This document shows, piece after piece, positions 37,764 to 48,398 of a stretch of DNA of 64,000 nt. Origin of the DNA: Halopseudomonas yangmingensis. Lineage in GTDB: Bacteria > Pseudomonadota > Gammaproteobacteria > Pseudomonadales > Pseudomonadaceae. The DNA is taken from contig NZ_FOUI01000001.1 in the NCBI RefSeq assembly GCF_900114825.1, positions 372,001 through 436,000 of the forward strand, read 5' to 3'. The notes beneath the pieces were generated by a model. That model searched no databases. It saw only the letters and a program-made list of their open reading frames with translations, and was not told the origin of the DNA. Positions within the stretch are counted from its first letter, which is position 1; the number at the start of each line of letters is the position of its first letter. Position numbers and translations under genes: made by a program.

Positions 37764-40546
37764 CGGTTTGATGAGTTCCTTCCCCAGAGCTCCAGCGCCT
37801 GTGCCAGTTCATCCCGCTGCAGGGGTTTGCCGAGCATGCACTGCATGCCTGCGGCGCTGGCACGATCACGGTAGCCATCAATCACGTGTGCGGTGAGTGC
37901 CAGAACAGGGATGCCCGGAAGGTCTTGCTCCTGTTCAAAAAGACGGATCATTTGTGTGGCCTCGTAGCCATCCATCATCGGCATTTCACAGTCCATCAGG
38001 ATTAACTGCCAGTGTGTCGGACGCGCACGGTATTCGGCCAGAGCTTCTGCACCGTTGCCAACCAGTTCGCACTGGTAGCCAAGGCTGTGCAGCATGCCGC
38101 GAATTACCATCTGGTTGACCGGGTTATCTTCGGCTACCAGGATGCGCAGGTCTCGCTTTGCCATTGACTGGCGCTGTGCAGGCTCGGCAAGCGGTAGCTG
38201 ATGTGTCAGCAGTTCATGCAGCGCGTCACGTAAATGGCCGGGTGTGATCGGCAGGTGCAACAGCTTGCAGTGTGCTGGCAGACGTTGTCGGACCTGATGC
38301 TGCCGATCCAGCAGGATCAGGCTTGGCAGCTTCTTGTCATGCAGTGACCAGAGTGCTCGGGATAGCTGTTCAAGGGGCATGCCGGTACTGTCCAGTATGA
38401 TCAGGCGGGCAGATTCGCAAATGCTCTGTGGCAGATCTCGGGCGTAGCCGATGATGGTGATTCCATTGCGCTGCAGCAGTTGCTGCAAGTGCTCTGCCGG
38501 TTGCTCCCGGATCACCAGTGCGGATAACGGGGCTGGCTCAGGGCAGGGGATAGAACGGCCGGGCAACTCCAGTTCAAGAGTGAATGTAGAGCCGTGTTGT
38601 GGCTGGCTCTCGAGAGTGACGCGTCCTCCCATGATGCCCGCCAGTTCCTGGCAAATAGCGAGTCCAAGGCCGCTGCCGCCGTAACGCCGGGTGGTTGAGC
38701 TGTCTGCCTGGACGAAGGAGCGGAACAGGTGCTGGGCCGCTTCCGGAGCAATCCCGATACCGCTGTCGCGCACCACAAAGCGCAGCGACCAGTTTCCGTG
38801 CGACTGCTTTGCCGGCTGGCCTTCAATGTGCAGACTGACGCCGCCTCGGTCAGTGAATTTGAAAGCATTGCTCAACAGGTTAAGCAGGATTTGCTTGATG
38901 CGGGTGGGGTCGCCAATCAGCTGCGAGGGAATGTTGCTGTTGACCCAGCAGTGCATGTCAAGTTGCTTGTCCAGCGCCTGGGCGGTAAACAGGCTGCAGC
39001 TGTCTGACAGCAGTTCTTCAGGATCAAAGGCAATCTGCTCCAGCTGCAGATTGCCGGATTCGATCCGGGCATAGTCGAGAATGTCGTTGATGATACTCAG
39101 CAAGGCCTTGCCTGATCCGTTGACAGTATCCAGGTAGTGGCGCTGTCGCTCGTTCAGCGGGGTGTCACGCAGTAATTGCAGCATGCCCATAACACCATTG
39201 AGCGGTGTGCGGATTTCATGGCTCATGCGGGCCAGGAAGCGGTTCTGTGCATCCCGTTCGAGCTGTGCCTGCAGTGCCTTTTCGTCGGCCTGCTGGCGCT
39301 CTTCGCGCAGGGCGCGGATACGGTCGGCAAGGCCCAGGGAGAGCAATACCAGTTCACAGCTGACGCCCAGTTTGATCCACAGAGTGCCGGCACTGACATT
39401 GACCAGTAGTCCAAGGGAGTTGAGTGTGCTGATGATCAGGGAAACCAGCAGCAACCCCCAGGCCAGGGTGTAGAAAGAACCGTAGCGAAAGCCGCTGCGC
39501 CATACGTGGATGCCGCTGGCCAGCAGTATTATCGAACTGACCAGAACGGCCAGGCTGGCAAGGGTGTTGTAGGCATGCAGACCGATCACCGGAAGGCTGA
39601 CGAGAAAAACCGCCATGATGGCCATCTTTGCTCGCAACAGCCGCTCAAGCTGGGGGAATTCCGTTGCTGTGTGCAGAAAGTGGCGACTGAACTGGGTGGC
39701 GACAATACAGTGACTGAACATCAGCATGTAAATGATGCTGGATTGCAGCATGCCGCCCGGACCACCAAACAACCACAGGGTGCCGTCAAAGCTGGCAATA
39801 AACAGCAGCATGTTGATGTTGTAGACCAGATACCAGAAGTAACTGCTTTCGCGTAGCGACAGGAAAAGGAACAGGTTGTAAAAGAATAAGCCGAACACCA
39901 CGCCATAGAAGCTGCCATTGAACAGCATCAGGCGTTCCTGCTGGCTGGCGCTGGTTGACCAGCTGACCAGATGCAGCGGCAGGCTGACGGTTGAGGTTGT
40001 GTCGACACGCAACAGGAACTGGTTGATGCCGGGCTCCAGCTGAACCGGCAGCCACGGGTTGCGGACCATGACAGGGCGATCGGCAAGCGGGAGGTGGTCC
40101 CCGCTGCGCAGCATGCGCAGGTCGCCATCAGCTGGGATGTGCCAGAGTTGCAGGTCATCCAGCAAGGGGTAGCCTGGCTGCAGCACCATGGGTTCTGGTG
40201 CTGCCTGATTCAATTGAACGCTGAAACGAAACCACCAGACGGACTGGTTCTTGCCCTTGTTGGCATGCACGCCTTGAACGGCTCGCCAGTCGGCGCTGTC
40301 TTGCAATGCCTCTTGCCAGCCCAGAGTGGCCTGCGGGTCCTCACGAAACTCCAGCCAGGGTGCAAGGTTGAGATGCTGGTGGGGCGTTTCCAGGACCAGT
40401 AGGGGGCTGGCTGCCAGGGCGGGTGTGCTGCAGATGAATAGGTACAACAGTAGCCAGCGCAGCAATCCTGGTCGGCACAGCACCGGTGGTCTGGGGCATG
40501 CGCAAGGCGCACGCCCCGGCAAGGGTGGATTGCAGCGACTGTCCAT
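37733..40546 (-). CDS. RetS-like hybrid sensor kinase (7TMR-DISM, two receivers)
   Basis: A 937-residue hybrid kinase. Signal segment (about 28-47), periplasmic 7TMR-DISMED2 domain (about 50-195), seven membrane helices (about 208-405), a coiled linker, HisKA with MSHEIRTPLNG (His443), HATPase_c with DSGIGI and GSGLGLAIC, then two receiver modules. The first receiver lacks the acidic pair and the conserved lysine; the second has AEDNPVNQ, MDCEMPMMDGY and LGKPL. This arrangement matches RetS rather than LadS (one receiver). No Hpt domain is fused. The start at 40546 has AGGAA upstream. Confidence 0.85.
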   Translation of the reverse strand: MDSRCNPPLPGRAPCACPRPPVLCRPGLLRWLLLYLFICSTPALAASPLLVLETPHQHLNLAPWLEFREDPQATLGWQEALQDSADWRAVQGVHANKGKNQSVWWFRFSVQLNQAAPEPMVLQPGYPLLDDLQLWHIPADGDLRMLRSGDHLPLADRPVMVRNPWLPVQLEPGINQFLLRVDTTSTVSLPLHLVSWSTSASQQERLMLFNGSFYGVVFGLFFYNLFLFLSLRESSYFWYLVYNINMLLFIASFDGTLWLFGGPGGMLQSSIIYMLMFSHCIVATQFSRHFLHTATEFPQLERLLRAKMAIMAVFLVSLPVIGLHAYNTLASLAVLVSSIILLASGIHVWRSGFRYGSFYTLAWGLLLVSLIISTLNSLGLLVNVSAGTLWIKLGVSCELVLLSLGLADRIRALREERQQADEKALQAQLERDAQNRFLARMSHEIRTPLNGVMGMLQLLRDTPLNERQRHYLDTVNGSGKALLSIINDILDYARIESGNLQLEQIAFDPEELLSDSCSLFTAQALDKQLDMHCWVNSNIPSQLIGDPTRIKQILLNLLSNAFKFTDRGGVSLHIEGQPAKQSHGNWSLRFVVRDSGIGIAPEAAQHLFRSFVQADSSTTRRYGGSGLGLAICQELAGIMGGRVTLESQPQHGSTFTLELELPGRSIPCPEPAPLSALVIREQPAEHLQQLLQRNGITIIGYARDLPQSICESARLIILDSTGMPLEQLSRALWSLHDKKLPSLILLDRQHQVRQRLPAHCKLLHLPITPGHLRDALHELLTHQLPLAEPAQRQSMAKRDLRILVAEDNPVNQMVIRGMLHSLGYQCELVGNGAEALAEYRARPTHWQLILMDCEMPMMDGYEATQMIRLFEQEQDLPGIPVLALTAHVIDGYRDRASAAGMQCMLGKPLQRDELAQALELWGRNSSNRQNNSSSDTP

Positions 40547-40649
40547 GCCGGCATTTCCTGGTGGTTGCTGTTGTGATTGTTCTGGCTGCGCGAAAGCGTG
40601 CTCCCGCATCGACTACATCAGAATGCTAGCACAGGCTCCGGTTCTTGCT

Positions 40650-42635
40650 TTATTGCTGCCGCCGGATCAACCGGCGGTGCAGGAACCGGCTTGGGTGGAG
40701 CGCATCAACCAGATCCCGGGGGAGCGGGAAAGCCTCATTGCACACCCAGGCGGCCAGCAGTTCAGCGCTCAATGGGCAGCTTACCAGGCCGCGTGAGCCG
40801 TGCCCGGTGTTCACGAACAGTCCGGGGTAGGTGCGTGTGATTGTGTCAGGCTTCTTGCTGGCATCCTTGGCCAGTTCGGCGTAATCCTCAAAGAAGGCGT
40901 CGGCATCAGCGAGCGGGCCAATCACCGGAAGGTAATCGGGTGTACTGCAGCGCAGCCCTGCACGTGCCTTGAGCGCTGCCGGTTGCAGCTGCTGCAATGC
41001 CAGTAGTGACTCCATGTCCGGACTGAGTCCGCGCAACATCTCCAGGTTGCCAGCATTTTCCTCTTCGCTGGGTTCGCTGTCGAAACGATCAAAACGGAAG
41101 CTGGCTCCCACATGATGTTCGTCCAGGCGAGCCGGCGATATGTAGCCGGCGCCGCACAGTACCGTTCGCAGGCTTCGGCTGGCCGGTGTGGCCGGTAGAT
41201 GGGTGATTTGTCCTCGAATCGGTTTTAACGGCAACTGTGCACTCTGTGCCAGTTGCAGGCTGTCTACGGCGCCACAGATTACAGCTACACCGGCTGTTGC
41301 GAGGTGCTGGCCGTTAGCGTCGAGAGCCGCCCACTGGCCTTGCCGGTGATCGAGCTGTGCCACGGCGCTATTGCCAAGCAGGCGGATACCCGGCTGTTCA
41401 AGCATGGCCCGGCAGAGAGCCGGCGGGTTGGCCCAGCCAGCAGCCGGAAATAACAGGGCCTGAGTGTTGATGGCAACCCCGGCAAGGTCGCTGGCCTGCT
41501 GGCTATCCAGCAGTTGCAGAAAGCTTGGCGGGTAGCCGGCCTCGCCCAGCGCCTGCAATCGCTTGAGTTCGGCCTCGTCGGTTGGCAATTGCAATACGCC
41601 GCACGCCTGACGGTTTACACCATCATCGGGTAACAACGCCTGCAGGTGACGCAGACAATGGCCGTAACTGCTTTCGACAAAGCGTGACAAAGGTGTGCTG
41701 TGAGGAGACAGGCGCACATAGAGTATGCCCTGGGGATTGCCTGACGCCTCGCTGGCCGGCTCGCTGTGGCGATCCAGCAAGGTTACTTGCCAGCCGCGTC
41801 GGGCCAGCGCCCAGGCGCTGCTGATGCCAGCCAGTCCGGCACCTATTACCAATGCGGTACGCGGCTGCTGAAGGTCGGCTTCGGGGCGGCACAGCCAGGG
41901 GGCTTGCCATTGCTGCGTTACGGGGTGCTGCAGGTGGCCGCAGAGCATTTCGCGCTTGCTGCCATAGCCGGGAACCTTGTTCAACTGGAAGCCGGCAGCC
42001 TGAAGTCCGCGACGGACATCGCCGGCGCAGGTGAAGGTGGCCATGCTGGTGCCTGGCACTGATAGCCTGGCCATTTGCTCGAACAGTTCGGGTCGCCACA
42101 TATCGGGGTTTTTGGCGGGAGCGAAGCCATCCAGAAACCAGGCATCTATTTGTGCATCCAGTTGTTCGAACATCTGCACGGCATCGCCAATCAGCAGGGT
42201 CAGATTGATTCGTCCACCGGAAAAACTGAAGTGTTGCCAGCCTGGGGGCAATGCCTGATAGCTGTCCAGCAGTGTGTCGCTGAGAGGCTGCAGTTCAGGC
42301 CACAGGGATAATGCCTTGCGCAGGTCGTCAGGATGCAGCGGAAAACGCTCGCAGCTGATGAAGTGCAAGCGTGCGCCCCGTGGCGCACTACGCTCCCAGA
42401 GCTCCCAGGCGCAGAGAAAATTCAGGCCGGTACCAAAGCCTGTTTCGGCAATGCTGAAATTGGCATCCTCCGCCAGTGCAGCCCAGCGCTCGGCCAATTG
42501 GTTGTGTTGCAGGAAAACATGCCGGGTTTCAGCAAGGCCGTTGACGCGCGAGAAATAGACGTCACCGAAACGGCCTGAGCTTGGTTGCCCGTCGGCGTCC
42601 CAGATCAGTTCGGCAAACTGTGTTTCATTGCTCAT
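40650..42635 (-). CDS. mnmC: Bifunctional tRNA mnm5s2U biosynthesis protein MnmC
   Basis: A 661-residue fusion. The N-terminal methyltransferase (about 1-240, SIAETGFGTGLNFL, DAWFLDGFAPAKNPDMW) performs the final methylation, and the C-terminal FAD-dependent oxidoreductase (about 260-661, VIGAGLAGISSAWALARRGW) removes carboxymethyl from cmnm5s2U34 of tRNA. GRISP-like segments before the C terminus complete the family pattern. Single gene, divergent from acs. Confidence 0.95.
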   Translation of the reverse strand: MSNETQFAELIWDADGQPSSGRFGDVYFSRVNGLAETRHVFLQHNQLAERWAALAEDANFSIAETGFGTGLNFLCAWELWERSAPRGARLHFISCERFPLHPDDLRKALSLWPELQPLSDTLLDSYQALPPGWQHFSFSGGRINLTLLIGDAVQMFEQLDAQIDAWFLDGFAPAKNPDMWRPELFEQMARLSVPGTSMATFTCAGDVRRGLQAAGFQLNKVPGYGSKREMLCGHLQHPVTQQWQAPWLCRPEADLQQPRTALVIGAGLAGISSAWALARRGWQVTLLDRHSEPASEASGNPQGILYVRLSPHSTPLSRFVESSYGHCLRHLQALLPDDGVNRQACGVLQLPTDEAELKRLQALGEAGYPPSFLQLLDSQQASDLAGVAINTQALLFPAAGWANPPALCRAMLEQPGIRLLGNSAVAQLDHRQGQWAALDANGQHLATAGVAVICGAVDSLQLAQSAQLPLKPIRGQITHLPATPASRSLRTVLCGAGYISPARLDEHHVGASFRFDRFDSEPSEEENAGNLEMLRGLSPDMESLLALQQLQPAALKARAGLRCSTPDYLPVIGPLADADAFFEDYAELAKDASKKPDTITRTYPGLFVNTGHGSRGLVSCPLSAELLAAWVCNEAFPLPRDLVDALHPSRFLHRRLIRRQQ

Positions 42636-42853
42636 GGCGATTTCCCTGCAGGCAAAAGCAGTCATTGTAACCTGCATGCGAGCCGCTCGAGCCGGTATTC
42701 CCGGGAGGGCTGCGCGACCAATCAGCGCAGCAGAATCCGGGCAGGTATCCAACCAAGGTCTAAGCTGGGTAATACGTTGGTCGAATGGTGTCGATAAGAC
42801 GAGGCGGTGAGACTGTTCCCACAAATCGAAAACGGTTACCGAGGTGTCCCAGA

Positions 42854-44815
42854 ATGAGTGCCGAACAACTCTACCCAGTCCCCCAGGACTTTGCCTGCAA
42901 TGCGCTGATCGATGACGAGCAGTACCAGCAGATGTACCAGGCATCCATCGATGATCCGGAGGGTTTCTGGGCCGGGCAGGCGACACGTCTGAGCTGGATG
43001 CGGCCGTTCCGCAAGGTCAAGCGGACCTCCTTCGACGATCATAACGTGGATATCAACTGGTTTGTTGACGGGCACCTGAATGTCTCCGCCAACTGTCTAG
43101 ACCGGCACCTTGCCGAGCGTGGTGATCAGGTGGCGATCATCTGGGAAGCGGATGAACCGGGTGAGTCGCGCAGTATCACCTACCGCGAACTGCACCGTGA
43201 TGTTTGCCGCTTTGCCGACGTGCTCAAGCGCCAGGGGGTCGCCCAGGGTGATGTGGTGACCATCTATATGCCAATGATTCCGGAAGCTGCCGTGGCGATG
43301 CTGGCGTGTACCCGTATCGGTGCTGTGCATTCGGTGGTGTTTGCCGGATTCTCGCCGGAGGCGCTGGCCGGTCGTATCCTTGACTGCAAGTCGAATCTGG
43401 TGATTACGGCGGATGAGGGGCGTCGTGGCGGCCGAAGCATTCCGCTGAAAGTCAACGTCGATGAGGCCTTGACCAATCCGGAAATCAAGAGCGTAGAGCG
43501 GGTGATTGTGGTTCGCCGAACCGGTGCTGATATCCGCTGGCATGAGCACCGTGATCGTGACTACACCGTGCTGATGGAGCAGGCCGATGACTTTTGTCCG
43601 CCTGACCCGATGGACAGCGAAGCTCCGCTATTTATCCTGTACACCTCGGGTTCGACAGGCAAGCCCAAGGGTATCATGCATACCACGGCCGGCTATCTGC
43701 TGTATGCCGCGCTGACCCACCAGTATGTGTTCGATTATCAACCGGGAGAGGTGTATTGGTGCACCGCCGATATCGGCTGGGTAACCGGGCATAGCTATAC
43801 CCTCTATGGGCCGCTGGCCAATGGCGCGACCACAGTGATGTTCGAAGGGATACCCAATTACCCTGACGTTACCCGTCTGGCGCAGATTATCGACAAGCAC
43901 AAGGTCAGCATCCTGTATACCGCGCCGACAGCTATCCGCTCGATGATGGCGCTTGGCAAGGCAGCGGTGGAGGGTGCTGACGGCAGCAGCCTGCGCCTGC
44001 TCGGCTCGGTGGGCGAGCCGATCAACCCGGAAGCCTGGCACTGGTATTACGAAACGGTTGGCCAGAGCCGCTGCCCGATTGTCGACACCTGGTGGCAGAC
44101 AGAAACCGGCGGCATTCTGATTACCCCGCTGCCGGGAGCTACGGCACTCAAGCCCGGATCGGCAACCCGTCCGTTCTTTGGCGTGCAGCCGGCGCTGGTG
44201 GATAACCTTGGCAATGTTCTGGAGGGTGCGACTGAAGGCAATCTGGTGTTACTGGATTCCTGGCCGGGACAGTCCCGTTCGATCTGGGGTGACCATGAGC
44301 GCTTTGTCGAAACCTACTTCAAAACATTCAAGGGCACCTACTTCACTGGCGACGGCGCGCGCCGTGATGAAGACGGGTATTACTGGATTACCGGTCGGGT
44401 TGACGATGTGCTGAATGTGTCCGGACATCGCATGGGGACCGCCGAGGTTGAAAGCGCGCTGGTCGCACACCGACATGTTGCCGAAGCCGCCGTGGTGGGC
44501 GTGCCCCATGATCTCAAGGGGCAGGGCATCTACGTATATGTAACCCTGATCGAGGGCGTTGAGCCGAGCGAGCAGTTGCGTCAGGAACTGCGTCAATGGG
44601 TTCGCCGCGAGATCGGACCTATTGCCACGCCAGACTGTATCCAGTGGGCGCCAGGTTTGCCGAAAACCCGTTCGGGCAAGATCATGCGGCGCATCCTGCG
44701 CAAGATTGCGGTGGGCGAATATGAGGGGCTGGGTGATATCTCGACGCTGGCCGAGCCGGGTGTCGTCGAGGATCTGATTAATGAGCACCGGGCGATGATG
44801 AGCAAGTCCGCCTGA
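42854..44815 (+). CDS. acs: Acetyl-CoA synthetase
   Basis: A 653-residue AMP-forming ligase. It has the ATP loop [22 protein letters not shown], the hinge and [20 protein letters not shown], and the C-terminal [11 protein letters not shown] whose Lys is the regulatory acetylation site. It activates acetate for the TCA and glyoxylate cycles. Usual length. Followed by a strong terminator. Confidence 0.97.
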   Translation: MSAEQLYPVPQDFACNALIDDEQYQQMYQASIDDPEGFWAGQATRLSWMRPFRKVKRTSFDDHNVDINWFVDGHLNVSANCLDRHLAERGDQVAIIWEADEPGESRSITYRELHRDVCRFADVLKRQGVAQGDVVTIYMPMIPEAAVAMLACTRIGAVHSVVFAGFSPEALAGRILDCKSNLVITADEGRRGGRSIPLKVNVDEALTNPEIKSVERVIVVRRTGADIRWHEHRDRDYTVLMEQADDFCPPDPMDSEAPLFILYTSGSTGKPKGIMHTTAGYLLYAALTHQYVFDYQPGEVYWCTADIGWVTGHSYTLYGPLANGATTVMFEGIPNYPDVTRLAQIIDKHKVSILYTAPTAIRSMMALGKAAVEGADGSSLRLLGSVGEPINPEAWHWYYETVGQSRCPIVDTWWQTETGGILITPLPGATALKPGSATRPFFGVQPALVDNLGNVLEGATEGNLVLLDSWPGQSRSIWGDHERFVETYFKTFKGTYFTGDGARRDEDGYYWITGRVDDVLNVSGHRMGTAEVESALVAHRHVAEAAVVGVPHDLKGQGIYVYVTLIEGVEPSEQLRQELRQWVRREIGPIATPDCIQWAPGLPKTRSGKIMRRILRKIAVGEYEGLGDISTLAEPGVVEDLINEHRAMMSKSA

Positions 44816-44850
44816 GTTCCCCGGGACAGGCATGACTGTTCCAGCATTGC

Positions 44851-44874
44851 AGCCGCCTTCGGGCGGCTTTTTTT
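44851..44874 (+). terminator. Intrinsic terminator after acs
   Basis: A 7-bp stem AGCCGCC/GGCGGCT with TTCG tetraloop and a run of T residues. Confidence 0.93.
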
Positions 44875-44946
44875 ATTTTATAGTGATTGGCCGGGCCGGC
44901 GGGATTGCGGATAATCCGGTGAAACCCTTAAAAGGAGATCAGGATC

Positions 44947-45375
44947 ATGCAGAAAGTTCTTTTGCCGTTTGACGGTTCACCCAGCGCCCGTCGTGCGCTT
45001 GACTATCTGGTTACCCTGCAGCGCCGGCTGGGAGATTTGCAGGTCGAGGTGCTGAATGTCCAGTCCGAACCGAAGCTGTATGGCAACTATGTATCTGCCA
45101 GCATGTTGCAGCAGCTGAATGCCGGTGCGCTTGATCATGCCCGTGAACTGACCGACAAGGCTGCCGCAGTGCTTGCCGAGGCCGGGATTACGCATGCTTG
45201 CCATCAGGTGGTTGGTGATGTTTCTGCTGAGATATCCAAGGCTATCAGCCGTCTGGACTGTGACAGCGTGGTTATGGGCACTCGTGGAATGGGTGGCCTT
45301 GGCAATCTGGTCATGGGTTCGGTGGCGACCCGCGTGGTGCATGATGTTCCGGTGCCGGTGCTGCTGGTCAAGTAA
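44947..45375 (+). CDS. Universal stress protein, UspA family
   Basis: A 142-residue single Usp domain. Strand MQKVLLPFDGSPSARRAL begins with the nucleotide-binding Asp, and GTRGMGGLGNLVMGSVATRV provides the G-2X-G-9X-G(S/T) ATP-binding motif. AAAGGAGATC is a strong ribosome-binding site. It stands 3 bp before the response regulator, perhaps in one operon with the two-component system. Confidence 0.93.
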   Translation: MQKVLLPFDGSPSARRALDYLVTLQRRLGDLQVEVLNVQSEPKLYGNYVSASMLQQLNAGALDHARELTDKAAAVLAEAGITHACHQVVGDVSAEISKAISRLDCDSVVMGTRGMGGLGNLVMGSVATRVVHDVPVPVLLVK

Positions 45376-45378
45376 CCG

Positions 45379-46095
45379 GTGAACCCGCCTGTGCCACCAG
45401 CAGAAAGCCTGCTGATCGTCGAAGATGACCCGCGCCTGTCCTCACTGATCGGTGAGTTTCTGGAAGCTCAGGGCTTTCAGGTGTCCTGCCTGGATTCAGG
45501 GCGGGCAGCGGTTGAGTATATTCTGGCAAGCCAGCCGGATCTGGTGATTCTGGACCTGATGTTGCCCGTTGAGGATGGTCTGAGTATCAGTCGGCGATTG
45601 CGTGCCAGTGGGTACCAGCGCCCGCTGCTGATGCTGACTGCTCTGGGTGAGGATGAGGCACAGATTCGTGGCTTTGATGCCGGTGCCGATGACTATGTCA
45701 GCAAACCGGTCCGGCCTCAGGTATTGCTGGCCAGAGTGCGCGCCCTGTTGCGCCGTCATGCGGTGTTGGTCACTACCGAGTTGCTCGATTTCGGGCGGCT
45801 GCAAATGGACGGCAGGCGGCGTGAGGTGTGGCTGGACTCGCAGCCGGTAGATCTGACGGCTGCCGAATTTGATCTGCTCTGGCTGCTGGCGACGCATCCC
45901 GGTCGTGTGCTCAGCCGTGAGGAGATTTTCAGTGCCCTTCGGGGAATAGAATATGACGGTCAGGACCGCTCGGTGGATGTGCGGATTTCACGCATCCGGC
46001 CGCGGATCGGTGATGACCCCGAGCACCCCCGTCTGATCAAGACTCTGCGCGGCAAGGGGTATATGTTTGTGCCGCCTGTTGCAGGCTCCCTGTGA
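45379..46095 (+). CDS. rstA: OmpR-family response regulator (RstA-like)
   Basis: A 238-residue regulator: receiver domain (about 10-120) with EDDPR, phospho-acceptor in LVILDLMLPVEDG and Lys in VSKPVRP; and a winged helix (about 140-235) with LTAAEFDLLWLLATHPGRVLSR and RSVDVRISRIRPRIGD. It starts with GTG. Its stop overlaps the GTG start of the kinase. RstA assignment rests on the partner kinase; the symbol is tentative. Confidence 0.85.
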   Translation: MNPPVPPAESLLIVEDDPRLSSLIGEFLEAQGFQVSCLDSGRAAVEYILASQPDLVILDLMLPVEDGLSISRRLRASGYQRPLLMLTALGEDEAQIRGFDAGADDYVSKPVRPQVLLARVRALLRRHAVLVTTELLDFGRLQMDGRRREVWLDSQPVDLTAAEFDLLWLLATHPGRVLSREEIFSALRGIEYDGQDRSVDVRISRIRPRIGDDPEHPRLIKTLRGKGYMFVPPVAGSL

Positions 46096-47675
46096 ACTCG
46101 ATCTTTCTGCGGATCTACGGTGGAATCCTGCTGGTGCTTGTGGGCGTTTCGCTGCTTGCATTGCTGGGCGTGCAGATGGTTAACGGGCTGCGTATCGAGC
46201 AGTATCGCGAGCAGATCGCGCACGGTACCTTTCGTCTGATGGCCGATAACCTGGCTCCGCTGGAACGTGCCCAGCGCAGTAAAATGCTGGCGCTCTGGAC
46301 CCGGCTGGTCGGTGTGCCGCTGGAATTGCGTTACCTGCCGACGCTTGGACTCGAATCCTCGGTTGCCAGCCGCTTGCAACGTGGCCAGGTGCTGGTAAGA
46401 CCTGCGGGTCAGGACGCTGTCAATGTGTTTGTGATGGCCGATAACAGTGCTGAGCTGGTGCTGACGGCGAACATCCAGCAGATATCCGAGCAGCTCGGGC
46501 GCGCCACATTGTTCCTGATCGCCGATGAGTTGGTGCGCCATCCCGAATCGCAGATGCCAACGCAGCTGGCTGCCCTTGCCCGTGACAAGGCGTTTGGCTA
46601 TCCGTTGCGGCTGTTTGATATGGCCGAGGTGGATCTGGATGTTGAACAGCGTCGCCGCCTGGAAGAAAGCGATACGGTGCTGACACTGGGGCCGGACAGT
46701 CAGTCACTGTTGCTGTTTATGAAGATTCCCGATACCCGCTGGGTGCTGGGGCTCGGGCCTTTGCACCAGATGTCCGAGTATCCGCCCAGTCTGTTGCTGC
46801 CAACTGTACTGCTGGCCCTGACATTGATCGGGTTGCTGATTTATCTGCTGGTGCGCCAGCTTGAACAGCGGCTGAGGGGGCTTGAGCGGGTGGCTGTGGA
46901 CATTGCGCGGGGCAATCTGGATGCACGGGCTGATGTGGCCGGAGCCGACAGTGTTGGTCAACTGGCAACCAGCTTTAACGATATGGCCAGTCACTTGCAG
47001 GGGCTGATGGCTATCCAGCGGGAAATGATCAGTGCCGTGTCGCATGAGCTGCGTACACCGATAGCTCGCCTGCGCTTTGGGCTGGAAATGCTCGAGTGTG
47101 CAGACAGTTCGTCTGACCGCCAGCGGTTTGCGCGAGGAATGGATAGTGATTTGAGTGATCTGGACGGGCTGGTTGACGAAATCCTTACCTACGCCCGGCT
47201 GGAGCAAGGTGCGCCTGCGATGCGCATGCAGGCGGTGAATCTGCGCAAGCTGGCTGAAACACTGGCTGACGAGATGCAGCCCTTGCGTGCTGATCTGCAG
47301 TTACTGATCCAGATACCGGACATCTGGGTGGATGCCGAGCCGCGCTATCTGCAACGGGCTATTGCCAATCTGGTTGGTAATGCGATGCGCCATGCATCAG
47401 CGCGTTTGGCAGTCAGTGCCGAGTTGCTGGACGGACAGTGCCAGTTGCGTATAGAAGACGACGGGCCTGGCATTCCGGAACAGCAGCGCGCCCGCATCTT
47501 TACACCTTTCTTGCGCCTGGATGACAGTCGTACCCGTGCATCGGGCGGGTACGGACTGGGTCTGGCGATCGTACGCCGTATCGCCTTCTGGCATCGCGGG
47601 CAGGTATGGGTCGAGGAGTCCGCGACACTGGGCGGGGCCTGCTTTGTACTGGCCTTGCCGCAGCGTCAGCAGTAA
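46092..47675 (+). CDS. rstB: Sensor histidine kinase (RstB-like)
   Basis: A 527-residue kinase: membrane helix 1 (about 7-28), a long periplasmic domain, membrane helix 2 (about 238-258), HAMP (about 258-310), HisKA with SAVSHELRTP (phospho-His), and HATPase_c with EDDGPGIP and GGYGLGLAIVRRI. The periplasmic part ending FMKIPDTRWVLGLGP recalls RstB. GTG start overlaps the regulator stop, so the pair is translationally coupled. Signal unknown. Confidence 0.87.
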   Translation: MNSIFLRIYGGILLVLVGVSLLALLGVQMVNGLRIEQYREQIAHGTFRLMADNLAPLERAQRSKMLALWTRLVGVPLELRYLPTLGLESSVASRLQRGQVLVRPAGQDAVNVFVMADNSAELVLTANIQQISEQLGRATLFLIADELVRHPESQMPTQLAALARDKAFGYPLRLFDMAEVDLDVEQRRRLEESDTVLTLGPDSQSLLLFMKIPDTRWVLGLGPLHQMSEYPPSLLLPTVLLALTLIGLLIYLLVRQLEQRLRGLERVAVDIARGNLDARADVAGADSVGQLATSFNDMASHLQGLMAIQREMISAVSHELRTPIARLRFGLEMLECADSSSDRQRFARGMDSDLSDLDGLVDEILTYARLEQGAPAMRMQAVNLRKLAETLADEMQPLRADLQLLIQIPDIWVDAEPRYLQRAIANLVGNAMRHASARLAVSAELLDGQCQLRIEDDGPGIPEQQRARIFTPFLRLDDSRTRASGGYGLGLAIVRRIAFWHRGQVWVEESATLGGACFVLALPQRQQ

Positions 47676-47681
47676 TGGCAA

Positions 47682-48308
47682 TCAGTTGGGTGCGCGACCA
47701 CTGACCAGCAGGCGGAAGGCTGTGGCGGCGGGACCCGGATTGGGCTTGCGGCCGCAAATCATGTCGCAATAAATCAGCCCTTCGCCAATCTTGATGATGT
47801 AGAAAGCCAGATTCTCGGCATCCATTTCCGGCGCTATATTGCCTGCGGCTATCTGCTCTTCGAGCAGGCGTCGCCAGGTCTCGATCAGCCGGTCTTGCAA
47901 ACCGGAGATGTTCGAGGTCAGCAGTTGCAGTGCCCACTGGGGTTCATTGTGCAGGAAGTCGTGCAGGGGTTTTGCTTCCAGCAGGGCGTGATTGATATCG
48001 GAATAGATGCGCGTGAGAAAGTCTACTCCTTCAAGTCCGGGTACGGCCCGCGCGTTGTCGATTGTCTCGTCATAGACTGTTTTGTAGAGCGACCAGAGAA
48101 TTTCGCCCATCAGCAGGTCCTTGTTGCCGACCCAGCGCATCAGGGTGGCGCGTCCCACACCGAGTTCTTCGGCCAGCAGTGACAGGTTCAGTCGACGACC
48201 TTCCAGCCACCAGCGTCGTGCCATGCGGAAGGCTGACAGCGGTGTGGCGCGTTCTTCAGATTTGCTTTGCGCCAGAGCCATGGCAAGGGGTGTAGACGGA
48301 GTGGTCAT
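47682..48308 (-). CDS. TetR-family transcriptional regulator (QsdR-like)
   Basis: A 208-residue regulator. The N-terminal helix-turn-helix (about 38-60, NLSLLAEELGVGRATLMRWVG) uses a helix sequence typical of the QsdR subgroup. The ligand-binding helices follow. It lies convergent with the kinase gene (6-bp gap) and upstream, on the same strand, of nothing; the SDR and cutinase genes are its same-strand neighbours on the other side. Target unknown. Confidence 0.85.
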   Translation of the reverse strand: MTTPSTPLAMALAQSKSEERATPLSAFRMARRWWLEGRRLNLSLLAEELGVGRATLMRWVGNKDLLMGEILWSLYKTVYDETIDNARAVPGLEGVDFLTRIYSDINHALLEAKPLHDFLHNEPQWALQLLTSNISGLQDRLIETWRRLLEEQIAAGNIAPEMDAENLAFYIIKIGEGLIYCDMICGRKPNPGPAATAFRLLVSGRAPN

Positions 48309-48398
48309 TGCATCAGAACCTGTTCAAGTGTGCAGATTGTATTGGCGCGAGAATTTTACCAGCAGCGATACCATGAATGAAAGTGTTCGGGCTGCTGG

